From: Anaerohalosphaera lusitana
GTDB taxonomy: Bacteria; Planctomycetota; Phycisphaerae; Sedimentisphaerales; Anaerohalosphaeraceae
NCBI RefSeq assembly: GCF_002007645.1
Contig: NZ_CP019791.1
Span: forward strand, 3,650,593-3,714,592
Direction of reading: 5' to 3'
DNA: 64,000 bases
Of the stretch, positions 21,332 through 30,937 are shown piece after piece. Both the position numbers and the translations under genes were made by a program. How positions within the stretch are numbered: the stretch's first letter is position 1; the number at the start of each line of letters is the position of its first letter. The notes below the pieces were generated by a model. The model did no database searches. It was not told the origin of the DNA and was given only the letters and a program-made list of their open reading frames with translations.

Positions 21332-21757
21332 CTAGTCGACGACTTCAATACCCATACTGCGGGCAGTGCCTTCGATGATCCTGTCGGCATGCTCGGGATC
21401 GAAAGCGTTCAGGTCCTTCATCTTCATCTCGCTGATCTTGCGAACCTGTTCCTTGGTCACCTTGCCGACCTTGTCTTTGTTGGGTTCACCGCTGCCCTTC
21501 GCCAACCCTGCCTCTTTCTTGAGCAGTACTGCCGCCGGAGGGCTCTTTACGATGAAATCGAACGACCTGTCATTGTAGATATTGATCTCAACAGGCACGG
21601 TCATGCCGTTCATGTCAGAAGTGCGTTCGTTGAACTGACTTACGAACTGACCGATATTTACACCATGCTGACCCAGCGCAGGACCAATGGGAGGAGCCGG
21701 AGTGGCCTGACCACCAGGTGCCTGCAATTTTAATTTACCAACTACTTCCTTGGCCAT
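21332..21757 (-). CDS. rplK: 50S ribosomal protein L11
   Basis: L11 is part of the GTPase-associated centre. It has 141 residues from the ATG at 21757. A GTG one codon further upstream is less likely because the typical length fits the ATG. Motifs are [25 protein letters not shown] and the C-terminal [28 protein letters not shown] ribosome binding site lies upstream. nusG is 150 nt upstream. Confidence 0.97.
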   Translation of the reverse strand: MAKEVVGKLKLQAPGGQATPAPPIGPALGQHGVNIGQFVSQFNERTSDMNGMTVPVEINIYNDRSFDFIVKSPPAAVLLKKEAGLAKGSGEPNKDKVGKVTKEQVRKISEMKMKDLNAFDPEHADRIIEGTARSMGIEVVD

Positions 21758-21907
21758 CACTAACCTCGATAATAACTAGTCTCTGTCCAAATACCAATAA
21801 ACTCAAAAAACACCAAATCCGCACCCCTCATACAAGGGTAGCGGTCAATTTTGCCACACTTTTTCAGATTATCCCGCCTTGGTTTTGCTGGCAAGGATGC
21901 TTTCCAA

Positions 21908-22447
21908 TTAAACCTTTTCTATCTGCCAGTACTCGATATCAAGCGGAGTGCTCCTGCCGAAGATAGACACGATTACGCGAACAACGCCCCGCTCGCTGTC
22001 GATCGAATCCACAACGCCCTCGAAGTTCTCGAAAGCGCCTTCGTTGATCTTGACGATGTCGCCCTTCTGGAACTCAACCTTGATATTTGGAGCTTCCTCC
22101 GGCTTTTCCGCCTCCTTGAGCATCTTAGCAACGTCCGTGTCCCTCATCGGTGTCGGTATCCCGTCGGTTCCCACGAAATCGCCGACCCCCATCGTTTCCT
22201 TGATGATATACCAGGCATCATCATGAGGATGACCGCCTTCCTTGGTCTCCAGCTCCATGAAAACATATCCGGGGTACAGCTTGCGGGTTACCACTCGCTG
22301 CTTACCGCCGCGGATACGCTTGACGTGCTCTACCGGCACAATGATCCGTCCGACGCTGGTGATGCCCTCTGTACGCATCTTCTTTTCCAGCGCGTCGCGA
22401 ACCCGCATTTCTTTATTTGAAGCTACCCGTAATACATACCACTGCAT
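21908..22447 (-). CDS. nusG: Transcription termination/antitermination protein NusG
   Basis: NusG binds RNA polymerase and links it to Rho or to the ribosome. The 179-residue product has an N-terminal NGN domain (WYVLRVASNKEMRVRDALEKK near residue 3, and KLYPGYVFMEL) and a C-terminal KOW motif (FQKGDIVKINEGAFENFEGVV). It lies 29 nt after secE, and the secE-nusG-rplK-rplA order is standard. Confidence 0.97.
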   Translation of the reverse strand: MQWYVLRVASNKEMRVRDALEKKMRTEGITSVGRIIVPVEHVKRIRGGKQRVVTRKLYPGYVFMELETKEGGHPHDDAWYIIKETMGVGDFVGTDGIPTPMRDTDVAKMLKEAEKPEEAPNIKVEFQKGDIVKINEGAFENFEGVVDSIDSERGVVRVIVSIFGRSTPLDIEYWQIEKV

Positions 22448-22476
22448 ATTATGACCTTATAGTAAGGTAGTCCTCG

Positions 22477-22860
22477 TTAGTAGATATTGAAAACCTGATC
22501 CAGCACGTACCTGAATACAAAATCAGCCAGGAACAACAGGATCATCATGATGATCACTACTGAGATCACAACCATTGTGGAAGAGACGATCTCACGTCTG
22601 CTCGACCAGCTTACCTTTTTGATCTCGCCTTCGGCCGATATCAGGAAATCCGCAACCTTGCGGTTATTCAGCAGCCAGAACAGACCGCCTGCAAACGCCA
22701 CACAAATAGCCATAGGAACCAGCGTCTGCACGAGTATACCCGCCTGAGCAAGCTGTCCATAAAGAACATAACACCCCGTGGCAACCAGAGCAAAGATACT
22801 GATGCCCGTCCACAAGCGTGTATGATAACCTTGTCCACTTTTATATATCTTCAGTCCCAT
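22477..22860 (-). CDS. secE: Preprotein translocase subunit SecE with three membrane spans
   Basis: SecE clamps SecY in the Sec translocon. At 127 residues it has the length of E. coli SecE, not of the 60-residue single-span form found in many bacteria. Hydrophobic spans lie at about 17-35, 43-62 and 93-115. The conserved cytoplasmic segment AEGEIKKVSWSSRREIVSST precedes the last span, which is the essential core. It lies between the tRNA-Trp and nusG. Confidence 0.95.
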   Translation of the reverse strand: MGLKIYKSGQGYHTRLWTGISIFALVATGCYVLYGQLAQAGILVQTLVPMAICVAFAGGLFWLLNNRKVADFLISAEGEIKKVSWSSRREIVSSTMVVISVVIIMMILLFLADFVFRYVLDQVFNIY

Positions 22861-22921
22861 GCCTCGCAGCCCCTGAAATATTTAAACATAAGCAAAAACA
22901 CCGCATCTTGCGGTTCCGAAA

Positions 22922-22994
22922 CAGGTCAGGAGGGACTCGAACCCCCAACCTACGGTTTTGGAGACCGTTGCTCTCCCAATTGAGCTACTGACCT
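22922..22994 (-). tRNA. tRNA-Trp (CCA)
   Basis: This 73-nt minus-strand tRNA has a 7-bp acceptor stem (AGGTCAG with CTGACCT), a D arm and an anticodon stem ACGGT/ACCGT around the loop CTCCAAA, giving anticodon CCA. The T arm contains GTTCGAGTC. The discriminator base is G, as in other tRNA-Trp, and the 3' CCA is not encoded. It sits between rpmG and secE, a common position for this tRNA. Confidence 0.97.
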
Positions 22995-23005
22995 ACGTCC
23001 ATGCG

Positions 23006-23173
23006 CTACTTACGCCGTATTTTGTGCGGTGTACGCTTGCGATCCTGCTTGCAGAACTTATTCAGTTGCAGCTTTGGAGTGCCGCCCTGAACATTTACTT
23101 CTGTCCTGTAGTTCCGGCTGCCGCAAGTCTTACATTCCAGCCACACATATTCGCGTTTGGTTGATCTAGCCAT
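23006..23173 (-). CDS. rpmG: 50S ribosomal protein L33
   Basis: L33 is a small protein near the E site. The 55-residue product begins MARSTKREYVWLECKTCG and contains NYRTEVNVQGG, ending in THKI-like PHKIRRK. One CxxC pair (C14, C17) is intact, and only one Cys (C41) remains of the second pair, so zinc binding may be partial. The open frame extends upstream to 23269, but the ATG at 23171-23173 gives the normal L33 length. It is followed by tRNA-Trp after 11 nt. Confidence 0.95.
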   Translation of the reverse strand: MARSTKREYVWLECKTCGSRNYRTEVNVQGGTPKLQLNKFCKQDRKRTPHKIRRK

Positions 23174-23270
23174 TACGACCTCACAATTTTTCGAAAATTC
23201 CCTAAAAGATATTGTCACGCCGCAGAACAGTGCAGCTCCCGACCAACAAATACCGGTTAAGGGATACAAA

Positions 23271-23305
23271 CGGGTGCTGCCGCATTATAATTGCCGCAGC
23301 ACCCG
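23271..23305 (-). terminator. Strong hairpin between tuf and rpmG (partial terminator or attenuator)
   Basis: A perfect 10-bp inverted repeat (CGGGTGCTGC at 23271-23280 with GCAGCACCCG at 23296-23305) lies 19 nt after the tuf stop codon. On the minus strand it is followed by TTTGT, a weak U-tract. It could reduce transcription from tuf into the downstream ribosomal genes while leaving EF-Tu expressed at a higher level. That role is inferred. Confidence 0.55.
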
Positions 23306-23324
23306 GGAGTCACCGAATACTTAC

Positions 23325-24536
<1,212 letters not shown>

Positions 24537-24693
24537 CGTTCAGTAACCTCCAGCTTTTCGTATACTTTTTAAAATTGTCTCGTTCTTTTTACATGCGACC
24601 TGAAAACCGTTCAGGCCACTGCTCTATATAATAGTACGCCGATTACATGACAGGCCAGCTCGACACCTGCCCACGCCGTACTTGTTTCAATTT

Positions 24694-24766
<73 letters not shown>

Positions 24767-24879
24767 GATACTATCTTAGCTAAGCCCCGAGCACAGCCGG
24801 GCTTACGTAATCTTATTTTATTCCGCACCCCCCGGAGAATCCGTAGGGATTCCCCGCCGTCCAGCCTGGTAAAAGGAAG
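24767..24879 (-). promoter_or_regulatory. Structured leader upstream of tRNA-Thr
   Basis: Two hairpins lie between the promoter and the tRNA. One pairs GGGGAATCC with GGATTCTCC around CTAC (about 24834-24856). The other pairs TAAGCCC with GGGCTTA across a 12-nt loop (about 24778-24804). Neither has a U-tract, so they are more likely processing or folding elements than terminators. Confidence 0.4.
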
Positions 24880-24907
24880 AGTATAGTCCATCAAAAAAAT
24901 TCTGCAA
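24880..24907 (-). promoter_or_regulatory. Promoter for the tRNA-Thr-tuf-rif-str block
   Basis: On the minus strand TTGCAG (24902-24907) and TATACT (24880-24885) are 16 nt apart, within the sigma-70 pattern. Transcription would begin near 24873, about 107 nt before tRNA-Thr. From 24908 to 25169 there is no gene and no other clear signal; the stretch is AT-rich with several A and T runs. Confidence 0.65.
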
Positions 24908-25169
24908 CTACAAAAAGCAAAAAAACCGAAATTTTGGCAAATCTTGCGAGTAAGCCAAAAAACGGCCCCCGTCGCAAAGCTGAACCGCCTTTAGCGAAGG
25001 TTGCGGCAGTATAACATTAGTGGTGCTACATGCAATATTTTTTTGCTTTTTCGGCCTGGCTGATGCGGAGTGAGAGACAAACAATGCCCAACATCACTCC
25101 AAAGGTCGCATATTCAAACTTGGCAGAGCATTTAATGAGGAATGCGTTAACAGCAAGGCTGGACGAAAG

Positions 25170-27389
25170 TCAGGCGTCAGGCGAAGGGTCCGGGCTGACT
25201 TGGGGCGACACTTGCTCCTTATTGTCCTGCGAATCCGGCTGGGGAGCATCCTGCTCAGCCTGTTTGCTGGCAACCTGCGGGTCCGGATCGTATTCTCCCT
25301 GCCAGTTGTTGATCATTTTGGCCCACTGCGTTCTTTCGTCGCTGAACTTTATGTTCCCAAGTGCCTTGACAAGATCCTTTTTAGACTCATCAGGTGCCGA
25401 ACCCCCAACATAATCAGATATCCTTTTGGCGATTATACCATTGGCCTCAATATCACCTTCGACCAGTTTTCGCCTTATAAGCTCGGCGACCTCGTCAAAA
25501 GATCCATTTTTCAAAGCCCGGCTAACCCGCCGATTGGTTAGCATTCTGTTGGCTTTATTGATTAAGGCACTGTCGTTTTCGCCCTCAGCTTTTTGTGCGG
25601 CCTTCCTTAGAACATAATCAACGCGTTCTTCACTGACCCCCGCAGCTTCAAGCTTCTCGGCCCATTTGACCAGCACCTCGGCCTTCTGGCGAAGCAGTAT
25701 TGACTGCATGGCCTGCCAGGCAGTTTCGCCCTCACCTTTGTCAGCCTTGAGCTTATCTAACAGCCATTCCAGGTCCGCTTCCGCACCCACGTCCCCAGCA
25801 AGTCGAATGACCGACAGGCGAATGCCGCGGTCAGGGTCATCTTCCACCTGATGCTTTTTACTGTGTTCAAGCGCTGTGGCCTTGTCAAGCGCCGCCAACC
25901 CTCTCAGACCAGCCCGCCGTACAGCAGCGTTCTGGTCCGCACTAAGCCCCTGCAGAAATGATTCCTTGAAAAGTTTGGCCGCTTTTGAACGGGTGCTCGG
26001 CTGTTCCGCCAGACTGGCCATCACCTCGATAAGCTCTGCCCGTAACTGATCATTCTTCTCTTCACGAACAAACCTCTCGGCGATAAGTCCGAGGTATTTC
26101 TCTTTTGCCTCATCATCCAGACCGTTAGGCTCTAAAACTTTTCTGATAACCGCTGCCCCTGCTATGGCTTTGGAAGGGTCCTCGCTCATGAGGTATTCGG
26201 CCGCTTCATCAAGGGCTGCAAGTCTTACTGCCGGATCGAGCTTGACAGGTGAACCAGGTGAAAATGCAAAGTAGCAAGCCTCCCCCAGCGCTTCAAGGAT
26301 TGCCAGTTTAACGCTTTCGTTCTCTTCGGCCCTGAGCTGTTTCAACAGACCGGGCCCAGGGTTCCTGTCACCCATTTTTGCCAGCACTTCAGCGGTCTTG
26401 AGCCTGACCTCCGCACTTTCATCGGCCAAAAGCGATACCAGCCTTTCGCCTATTTTCTCAGGAAGCACAACCGTAGCCGATCGCTTTTCGAGCTTGTTCA
26501 TTGCCCAAAGTGCAACTTCGGCAAATTCGGTGGCCAGCTCATCGAATATCAAATTGCCCTTCCCCTTGTCATCCAGGCGCTCGTATTCCTGATCGAGCCT
26601 CTTTATATAAAGGTTTTTCCATTTATTCGCTGTTGCCTGAACCTGTTTCATCGCATCTTCAAGGCGAATTATCCTCTCACGGATGATCTCCTCGGGCTCT
26701 TTGTTCTGAAGTTCCCTCTTTATAGAGGGCGCATCTCCGTCCACTGATATCCAGTAAGGCAACGCCTTGCGAGCAGCTGAGGCGATGGCCTGATTTGAGC
26801 TATCGAGAATATCCACCAGGCAGATCAGCGAACCCCTCTTTTCGCTCGTCAGCCCGAGTGCGTAAATAGCGTTGATCCGGGCCTGCTGATCCGCATCGCC
26901 TTTCTTGGCGAGTTCGCAAATGTAATCTGCAATCTCAGAATAGGGGTAAATGGTCAGAACCCGTGCAGCCAGACGACCGACATCACCTTTCGCAGTCTTT
27001 AGGGCATTGAATATCTGGTCGCGATACTGGTTTTTGTCGGACAGCCCCCCCTCTTTATCCAGCAAAACCATCGCCTTTAGAACAGGACTCCTAACCTCCG
27101 GTTTTTCTGCAGCCTTCAAAGCATCTTGTAGTATCTCTTTTGCAGCAGGATCCTCATAACCTAGCAGCACAACTGCTGCATCAATACGATTCTGCTCTTT
27201 TGGACTGTCAAATAAAGCATTTCGGTAGACTCGGAGTTTGACTTCATCTTCGCTCTGCTCTCGCTTACCCTCACTGTCAACGGACTGATCCGATACCTGT
27301 TCCTCTTCAGATGCAGCTAATGAACGACCTTCGAACGACACGAGCGCCGCCGTAAAGATAAGTACAAGTATGACGCAAAGCTTTTTCAC
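25170..27389 (-). CDS. Secreted HEAT-repeat protein
   Basis: This 739-residue protein begins with a signal peptide (Lys-Lys, a hydrophobic core, then a likely cut near residue 26 after RSLA). It then carries many helical repeats of HEAT type. Examples are NRIDAAVVLLGYEDPAAKEI, EVRLKTAEVLAKMGD and AAVRRAGLRGLAALDK, with the repeated pattern of charged loop, Ala/Leu helix and Asp. The last 40 residues are low-complexity, rich in Gln, Pro, Asp and Ser. The start is GTG at 27387-27389 with GGGG upstream. It is the first accessory gene after the translation block and is transcribed towards it. It probably acts as a scaffold outside the cytoplasm; no catalytic motif is visible and the exact role is unknown. 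Confidence 0.8.
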   Translation of the reverse strand: MKKLCVILVLIFTAALVSFEGRSLAASEEEQVSDQSVDSEGKREQSEDEVKLRVYRNALFDSPKEQNRIDAAVVLLGYEDPAAKEILQDALKAAEKPEVRSPVLKAMVLLDKEGGLSDKNQYRDQIFNALKTAKGDVGRLAARVLTIYPYSEIADYICELAKKGDADQQARINAIYALGLTSEKRGSLICLVDILDSSNQAIASAARKALPYWISVDGDAPSIKRELQNKEPEEIIRERIIRLEDAMKQVQATANKWKNLYIKRLDQEYERLDDKGKGNLIFDELATEFAEVALWAMNKLEKRSATVVLPEKIGERLVSLLADESAEVRLKTAEVLAKMGDRNPGPGLLKQLRAEENESVKLAILEALGEACYFAFSPGSPVKLDPAVRLAALDEAAEYLMSEDPSKAIAGAAVIRKVLEPNGLDDEAKEKYLGLIAERFVREEKNDQLRAELIEVMASLAEQPSTRSKAAKLFKESFLQGLSADQNAAVRRAGLRGLAALDKATALEHSKKHQVEDDPDRGIRLSVIRLAGDVGAEADLEWLLDKLKADKGEGETAWQAMQSILLRQKAEVLVKWAEKLEAAGVSEERVDYVLRKAAQKAEGENDSALINKANRMLTNRRVSRALKNGSFDEVAELIRRKLVEGDIEANGIIAKRISDYVGGSAPDESKKDLVKALGNIKFSDERTQWAKMINNWQGEYDPDPQVASKQAEQDAPQPDSQDNKEQVSPQVSPDPSPDA

Positions 27390-27632
27390 GTCGATGAATA
27401 CCCCAAAATCAGTTCCACATTAACAAACCAAAGCCAAAAGGCCTCACTCAGGTACCAGTCTATACACCATATAGTGTGCGCACCACCCTCAGTTGCTCTA
27501 TTCTATAGTATACGCCAGTAGTTGTAAAACCTATTTGCAGTCGGAATCAACAATTTGCCGCTTAAGAGGCTGATTTTTTTAAACGTAATTGCACCACGAT
27601 CCATTTTCCTGTAAATCTCAAAAGGTCAGGGC

Positions 27633-27794
27633 TCACCCAGCCAGTACCAGAACTGTCACAAGAAGAGCTATCCAGAACAGAATCCATTCGCCCCACCAGT
27701 ACCGCTGGTCATAAAGCACATGGTCCTTCCACCATTTCGGCGTATGGACATAATCACCGCCAGAAAGATGTTTCAAAGCATGTAATTTGTTCAT
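27633..27794 (-). CDS. Small single-span membrane protein, 53 residues
   Basis: The ATG at 27792-27794 has a good ribosome binding site (GGGAG, 8 nt upstream). The product has a polar, aromatic-rich N-terminal half (KWWKDHVLYDQRYWWGEW) and then one hydrophobic span (ILFWIALLVTVLVLAG) that ends the protein. The seven Trp residues clustered before the span would fit a membrane-interface segment. No family is recognised. It is divergent from the exonuclease-like gene at 27928. Between its stop and the HEAT gene (27390-27632) there is no other gene. Confidence 0.6.
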   Translation of the reverse strand: MNKLHALKHLSGGDYVHTPKWWKDHVLYDQRYWWGEWILFWIALLVTVLVLAG

Positions 27795-27927
27795 TTTAAG
27801 TCTCCCTGTTAGAGCAACTCTACCTTTCTATACGTGTTCCGGCGATTTTGTTCTCAGATTTCCGCACTTTTCTATCTTCAACCAACCCCCTTCCATTCTG
27901 CGAGCCGCTTATGCTATACTATCCTTC

Positions 27928-28434
27928 ATGAAAACCCGAGCATATCTTGATATCGAAACGACCGGCCTCAGCCGCAGCCGGGCAGAGTTGACCGTGGTGG
28001 GAATCGCTATCGAACGGCCGACGGCAATGGGCGAAGAACCTCTGGACCTGATACAGCTTGTAAGCCCCGAGATAGACGAGCCGGGGCTGTACAAATCCCT
28101 GGAATCCGTCGATGAGATTTACACATACAACGGCTCGCGTTTTGATCTGCCGTTCATAAAGTCAAGCCTGCAGGCCGACCTGAAAACCAAGTTCAGGCAC
28201 ACGGATCTGATGTACCACTGCTGGAAGAGAAAGCTCAAGGGAGGCCTTAAAAGCGTTGAACGTCAGCTCAAAATAGAACGAAACCTGACCGAGGTTGACG
28301 GCTATCAGGCAGTCGTTCTATGGTGGCAGTACATCAATCACAACGACCAAAATGCCCTGAAAACCCTGCTCGAATACAACGCCGAAGACGTAATAAACCT
28401 CCAGCACTTACGGCTCAAACTGAGCGTGGATTGA
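27928..28434 (+). CDS. Ribonuclease H-like 3'-5' exonuclease domain protein (YprB-like)
   Basis: The 168-residue product has the three exonuclease motifs of the DEDDy class. ExoI is YLDIETTGL (D8, E10), ExoII is TYNGSRFDLPFI, and ExoIII is EYNAEDVINL with Tyr three residues before the catalytic Asp-like position. It matches the YprB domain, a stand-alone putative nuclease of unknown substrate. The open frame extends to 27787, but the ATG at 27928 starts right at the conserved domain. The region has TATACT at 27915-27920, only 7 nt before this ATG, and no ribosome binding site, so a leaderless mRNA is possible. Confidence 0.8.
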   Translation: MKTRAYLDIETTGLSRSRAELTVVGIAIERPTAMGEEPLDLIQLVSPEIDEPGLYKSLESVDEIYTYNGSRFDLPFIKSSLQADLKTKFRHTDLMYHCWKRKLKGGLKSVERQLKIERNLTEVDGYQAVVLWWQYINHNDQNALKTLLEYNAEDVINLQHLRLKLSVD

Positions 28435-28585
28435 GCAGTCCGCGTCCGATAATCTCATGCATCGCCTCCCTGTAGTCGGCTGATCAGTCTCTTTTCAGCT
28501 ATTTCCATACAACTGGCTGTTACCCGTTCACTCGAACCCGCCGATTGCCGAAAAACATTTGACGGAGTTCCGTGAATTGGATTCT

Positions 28586-29923
28586 ATGGCGAAGATAAAA
28601 AAACAACTGCAAACACGAACAGGCATGACCCTTTTGGAGATGACTATTTCCATCTCGATAATGGCCATAGTCATGTCCGCGGTACTCCCGCAGTTTCATA
28701 ACGTCTTTTCAAGTTGGGAATCGCGTCGAAATACCGCTGAACTGATACAGAACGGCCGAGTTCTGCACGAACATGTCAACCGCCTGCTCCGCGAAGCCGT
28801 AAAGATAACCGAAATGTCATCACCCGACTCGAACGCCGGCTATATCGAATTTGAGACTTCGGCAGGCGAAGAATACCGCTATGAACTCGCCGAAAACGGC
28901 TATGTCCGGTACGGCCTCAACGGCAGCATGCACGACCTTGCAGGACCTGTCGACAGTTTCAATATCAAATGCTATGAAAAAAGCATAAGCACCACACCGT
29001 TGACCGACCCTGACCTTGTCAGGTTCATCAAGGTCGAAAGCCGCTTCGATAATGCTCGCCAAAACGCCCGCGGCCGTAACTTCAAATCTTGCATCTCGCT
29101 GAATGCCGACAACAATCCCAACGATTCGCTCATTCATCACTGGAGCTTCGACGATCCGACTGGGAAAAAACTCAGCGACTCAGTTGGCTCCCTGCACGGC
29201 CATGCGGGCAATCAAGTAACAATGGGCCAGCCGTCGGCAAGAAACGATCTGGATTCGAGCATCAATCTCAACGGAGATATCGAAAAAAGCAAGGTCGATC
29301 TCAGAAAAGCCAATGATCTGCGAAAGCTCACAAAAAACTTCACGATCAGCGCCTGGGTGCGACCTGAGCCGATGGGCGAAAAAGCAGTGATCATCGGACC
29401 AAGTGAGAATCTGCACGGATGGTCGCTATCGCTATCGGACGGATGGCTGGTATTCACGGTCATGCCTGAGGAGGAGCACTGGGCCGACGCGAACGTGCCT
29501 CTTTACCAGTGGTCGCACGTCGCAATGGTATTTGACGGCGCCTGCAATATCAGCTTCTATCTTAATGGCGAGCTCACAGCCAGTGCAGCCGCTGACGGTC
29601 CCGCGGCCACAATAGGCGGCAACAAAGACTGGACCATAGGTCAAGCCAATGAACAGAACCCGTTCAAGGGCAATCTGGACGACATCAAGATTTTTGACAC
29701 TGCATTGAATCCTCAGCAGGTCGCTTTCGTATACAAACTGGCAAACCCCGTCGCTCCAAACGGCAATAACGGCAACGGAAACGGCAGCAATAACGGAAAT
29801 GGAAACGATAAAAGCAACAACGGCAACAACAACCCTCCTGAACCTAACGAAAACTCCGGAAGCGGCAACAACAATGGAAATGACAATAACAACGGCAAAG
29901 CAAACGGCAAGAACAAGAAGTAA
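28586..29923 (+). CDS. Type II secretion/type IV pilin-like protein with LamG domain and Asn/Gly-rich tail
   Basis: The 445-residue product has a prepilin signal: a basic leader, then TGMTLLEMTISISIMAIV, with cleavage after Gly and Glu at +5, the family hallmark. Roughly residues 35-170 look like a pseudopilin head. A LamG/concanavalin-like domain follows at about 182-381 (LIHHWSFDDPTGKKL, FTISAWVRPEP, YQWSHVAMVFDGACNISFYLNG, GNLDDIKIFDTAL). The last 55-60 residues are low-complexity Asn/Gly with a few Ser, Pro and Lys. The start is uncertain: the ATG at 28586 has no clear ribosome binding site, and an in-frame TTG at 28559 would add nine residues. It is convergent with trmD. Confidence 0.8.
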   Translation: MAKIKKQLQTRTGMTLLEMTISISIMAIVMSAVLPQFHNVFSSWESRRNTAELIQNGRVLHEHVNRLLREAVKITEMSSPDSNAGYIEFETSAGEEYRYELAENGYVRYGLNGSMHDLAGPVDSFNIKCYEKSISTTPLTDPDLVRFIKVESRFDNARQNARGRNFKSCISLNADNNPNDSLIHHWSFDDPTGKKLSDSVGSLHGHAGNQVTMGQPSARNDLDSSINLNGDIEKSKVDLRKANDLRKLTKNFTISAWVRPEPMGEKAVIIGPSENLHGWSLSLSDGWLVFTVMPEEEHWADANVPLYQWSHVAMVFDGACNISFYLNGELTASAAADGPAATIGGNKDWTIGQANEQNPFKGNLDDIKIFDTALNPQQVAFVYKLANPVAPNGNNGNGNGSNNGNGNDKSNNGNNNPPEPNENSGSGNNNGNDNNNGKANGKNKK

Positions 29924-29941
29924 GAGCCCCTAAGCTTGCTT

Positions 29942-30646
29942 TTAAACTTCCTCGTCAGTTCCATCACAATCATCCAACATATCTGGCCGCCACTTTTTGG
30001 TACGCTCCAGTGCCTGCTCTTTTCGCCACAGCTCGATCTTAGCGTGATTCCCGCTCATCAGCACCTCGGGCACCCGCATGCCTTTATACTCCACGGGCCG
30101 GGTGTAATGCGGATACTCCAGCAACCCCTCGCTGAACGATTCCTCGGTCGCGCTTTCTTCATGCCCGAGAGCCCCTTCCAGCAGCCGAACCACCGAATCG
30201 ACCACCACCATCGCGACCAGCTCCCCGCCGCTTAGAACGTAATCACCTATCGAAACCGGCTCAGCACCAAGTCCCTGCTGAATTCGCTCATCGAACCCCT
30301 CATACCGGCCAGCGAGCAAAATTAGCCTTTTCTCCCCGCTGAGCTCCCGCACCAGCTTCTGATCCAGCTTCCGTCCTGCCGGCGACATCATCAGCACCCG
30401 CCCAGGTTCCGGATCCAACTGTTCGACATGCTCGAAACAGTTGAACACAGGCTCGCACATCATGACCATGCCCGGCCCGCCCCCATAAGGCGTATCGTCC
30501 ACCTTTTTATAGTTGCCCAGGCCAAATTCACGTATATTCGTCAGCTCTATGTCCACAAGCCCCGCTTCCTGGGCCCGCTTAGGTATCGAATACCCCAGCG
30601 GTCCGGCGAACATCTCCGGAAACAGGGTCATAATGTCTATCCGCAT
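29942..30646 (-). CDS. trmD: tRNA (guanine-N1-)-methyltransferase TrmD
   Basis: TrmD methylates G37 of tRNAs to m1G, which prevents frameshifting, using S-adenosylmethionine bound in a trefoil knot. The 234-residue product begins [13 protein letters not shown] and contains the knot motifs [21 protein letters not shown] (111-121) and [11 protein letters not shown] (132-142). The frame runs 23 codons further upstream, but the ATG at 30644-30646 has a TGAGG ribosome binding site and begins at the usual TrmD N-terminus. In many bacteria it follows rpsP and rimM; here rpsP is 9 kb away and no rimM is seen. Confidence 0.97.
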   Translation of the reverse strand: MRIDIMTLFPEMFAGPLGYSIPKRAQEAGLVDIELTNIREFGLGNYKKVDDTPYGGGPGMVMMCEPVFNCFEHVEQLDPEPGRVLMMSPAGRKLDQKLVRELSGEKRLILLAGRYEGFDERIQQGLGAEPVSIGDYVLSGGELVAMVVVDSVVRLLEGALGHEESATEESFSEGLLEYPHYTRPVEYKGMRVPEVLMSGNHAKIELWRKEQALERTKKWRPDMLDDCDGTDEEV

Positions 30647-30937
30647 AACATCCTCAGAAATAGCAGAAACAGTATCATAAATCGATGCGCGAACAGCATA
30701 GCCTGAAAGCGGCAATTAATCAACATTGCTGAACATTTGCCGATAGGCGGCTTATTGCAATGCAGGCCGACAGTTGTATTTCGCATTTCAATTTGTTATT
30801 CTATTGAGCCCTGTTATCAGACAGGTGTCAGCCTCAAGTAAAGCCGGGAAAATGACGAACTATATGTATCGTGATTCACTAAACCATTTCCATACAGGGC
30901 TTTACGACTTATGCATTGAAGAAGAGTGTGAACTGTA

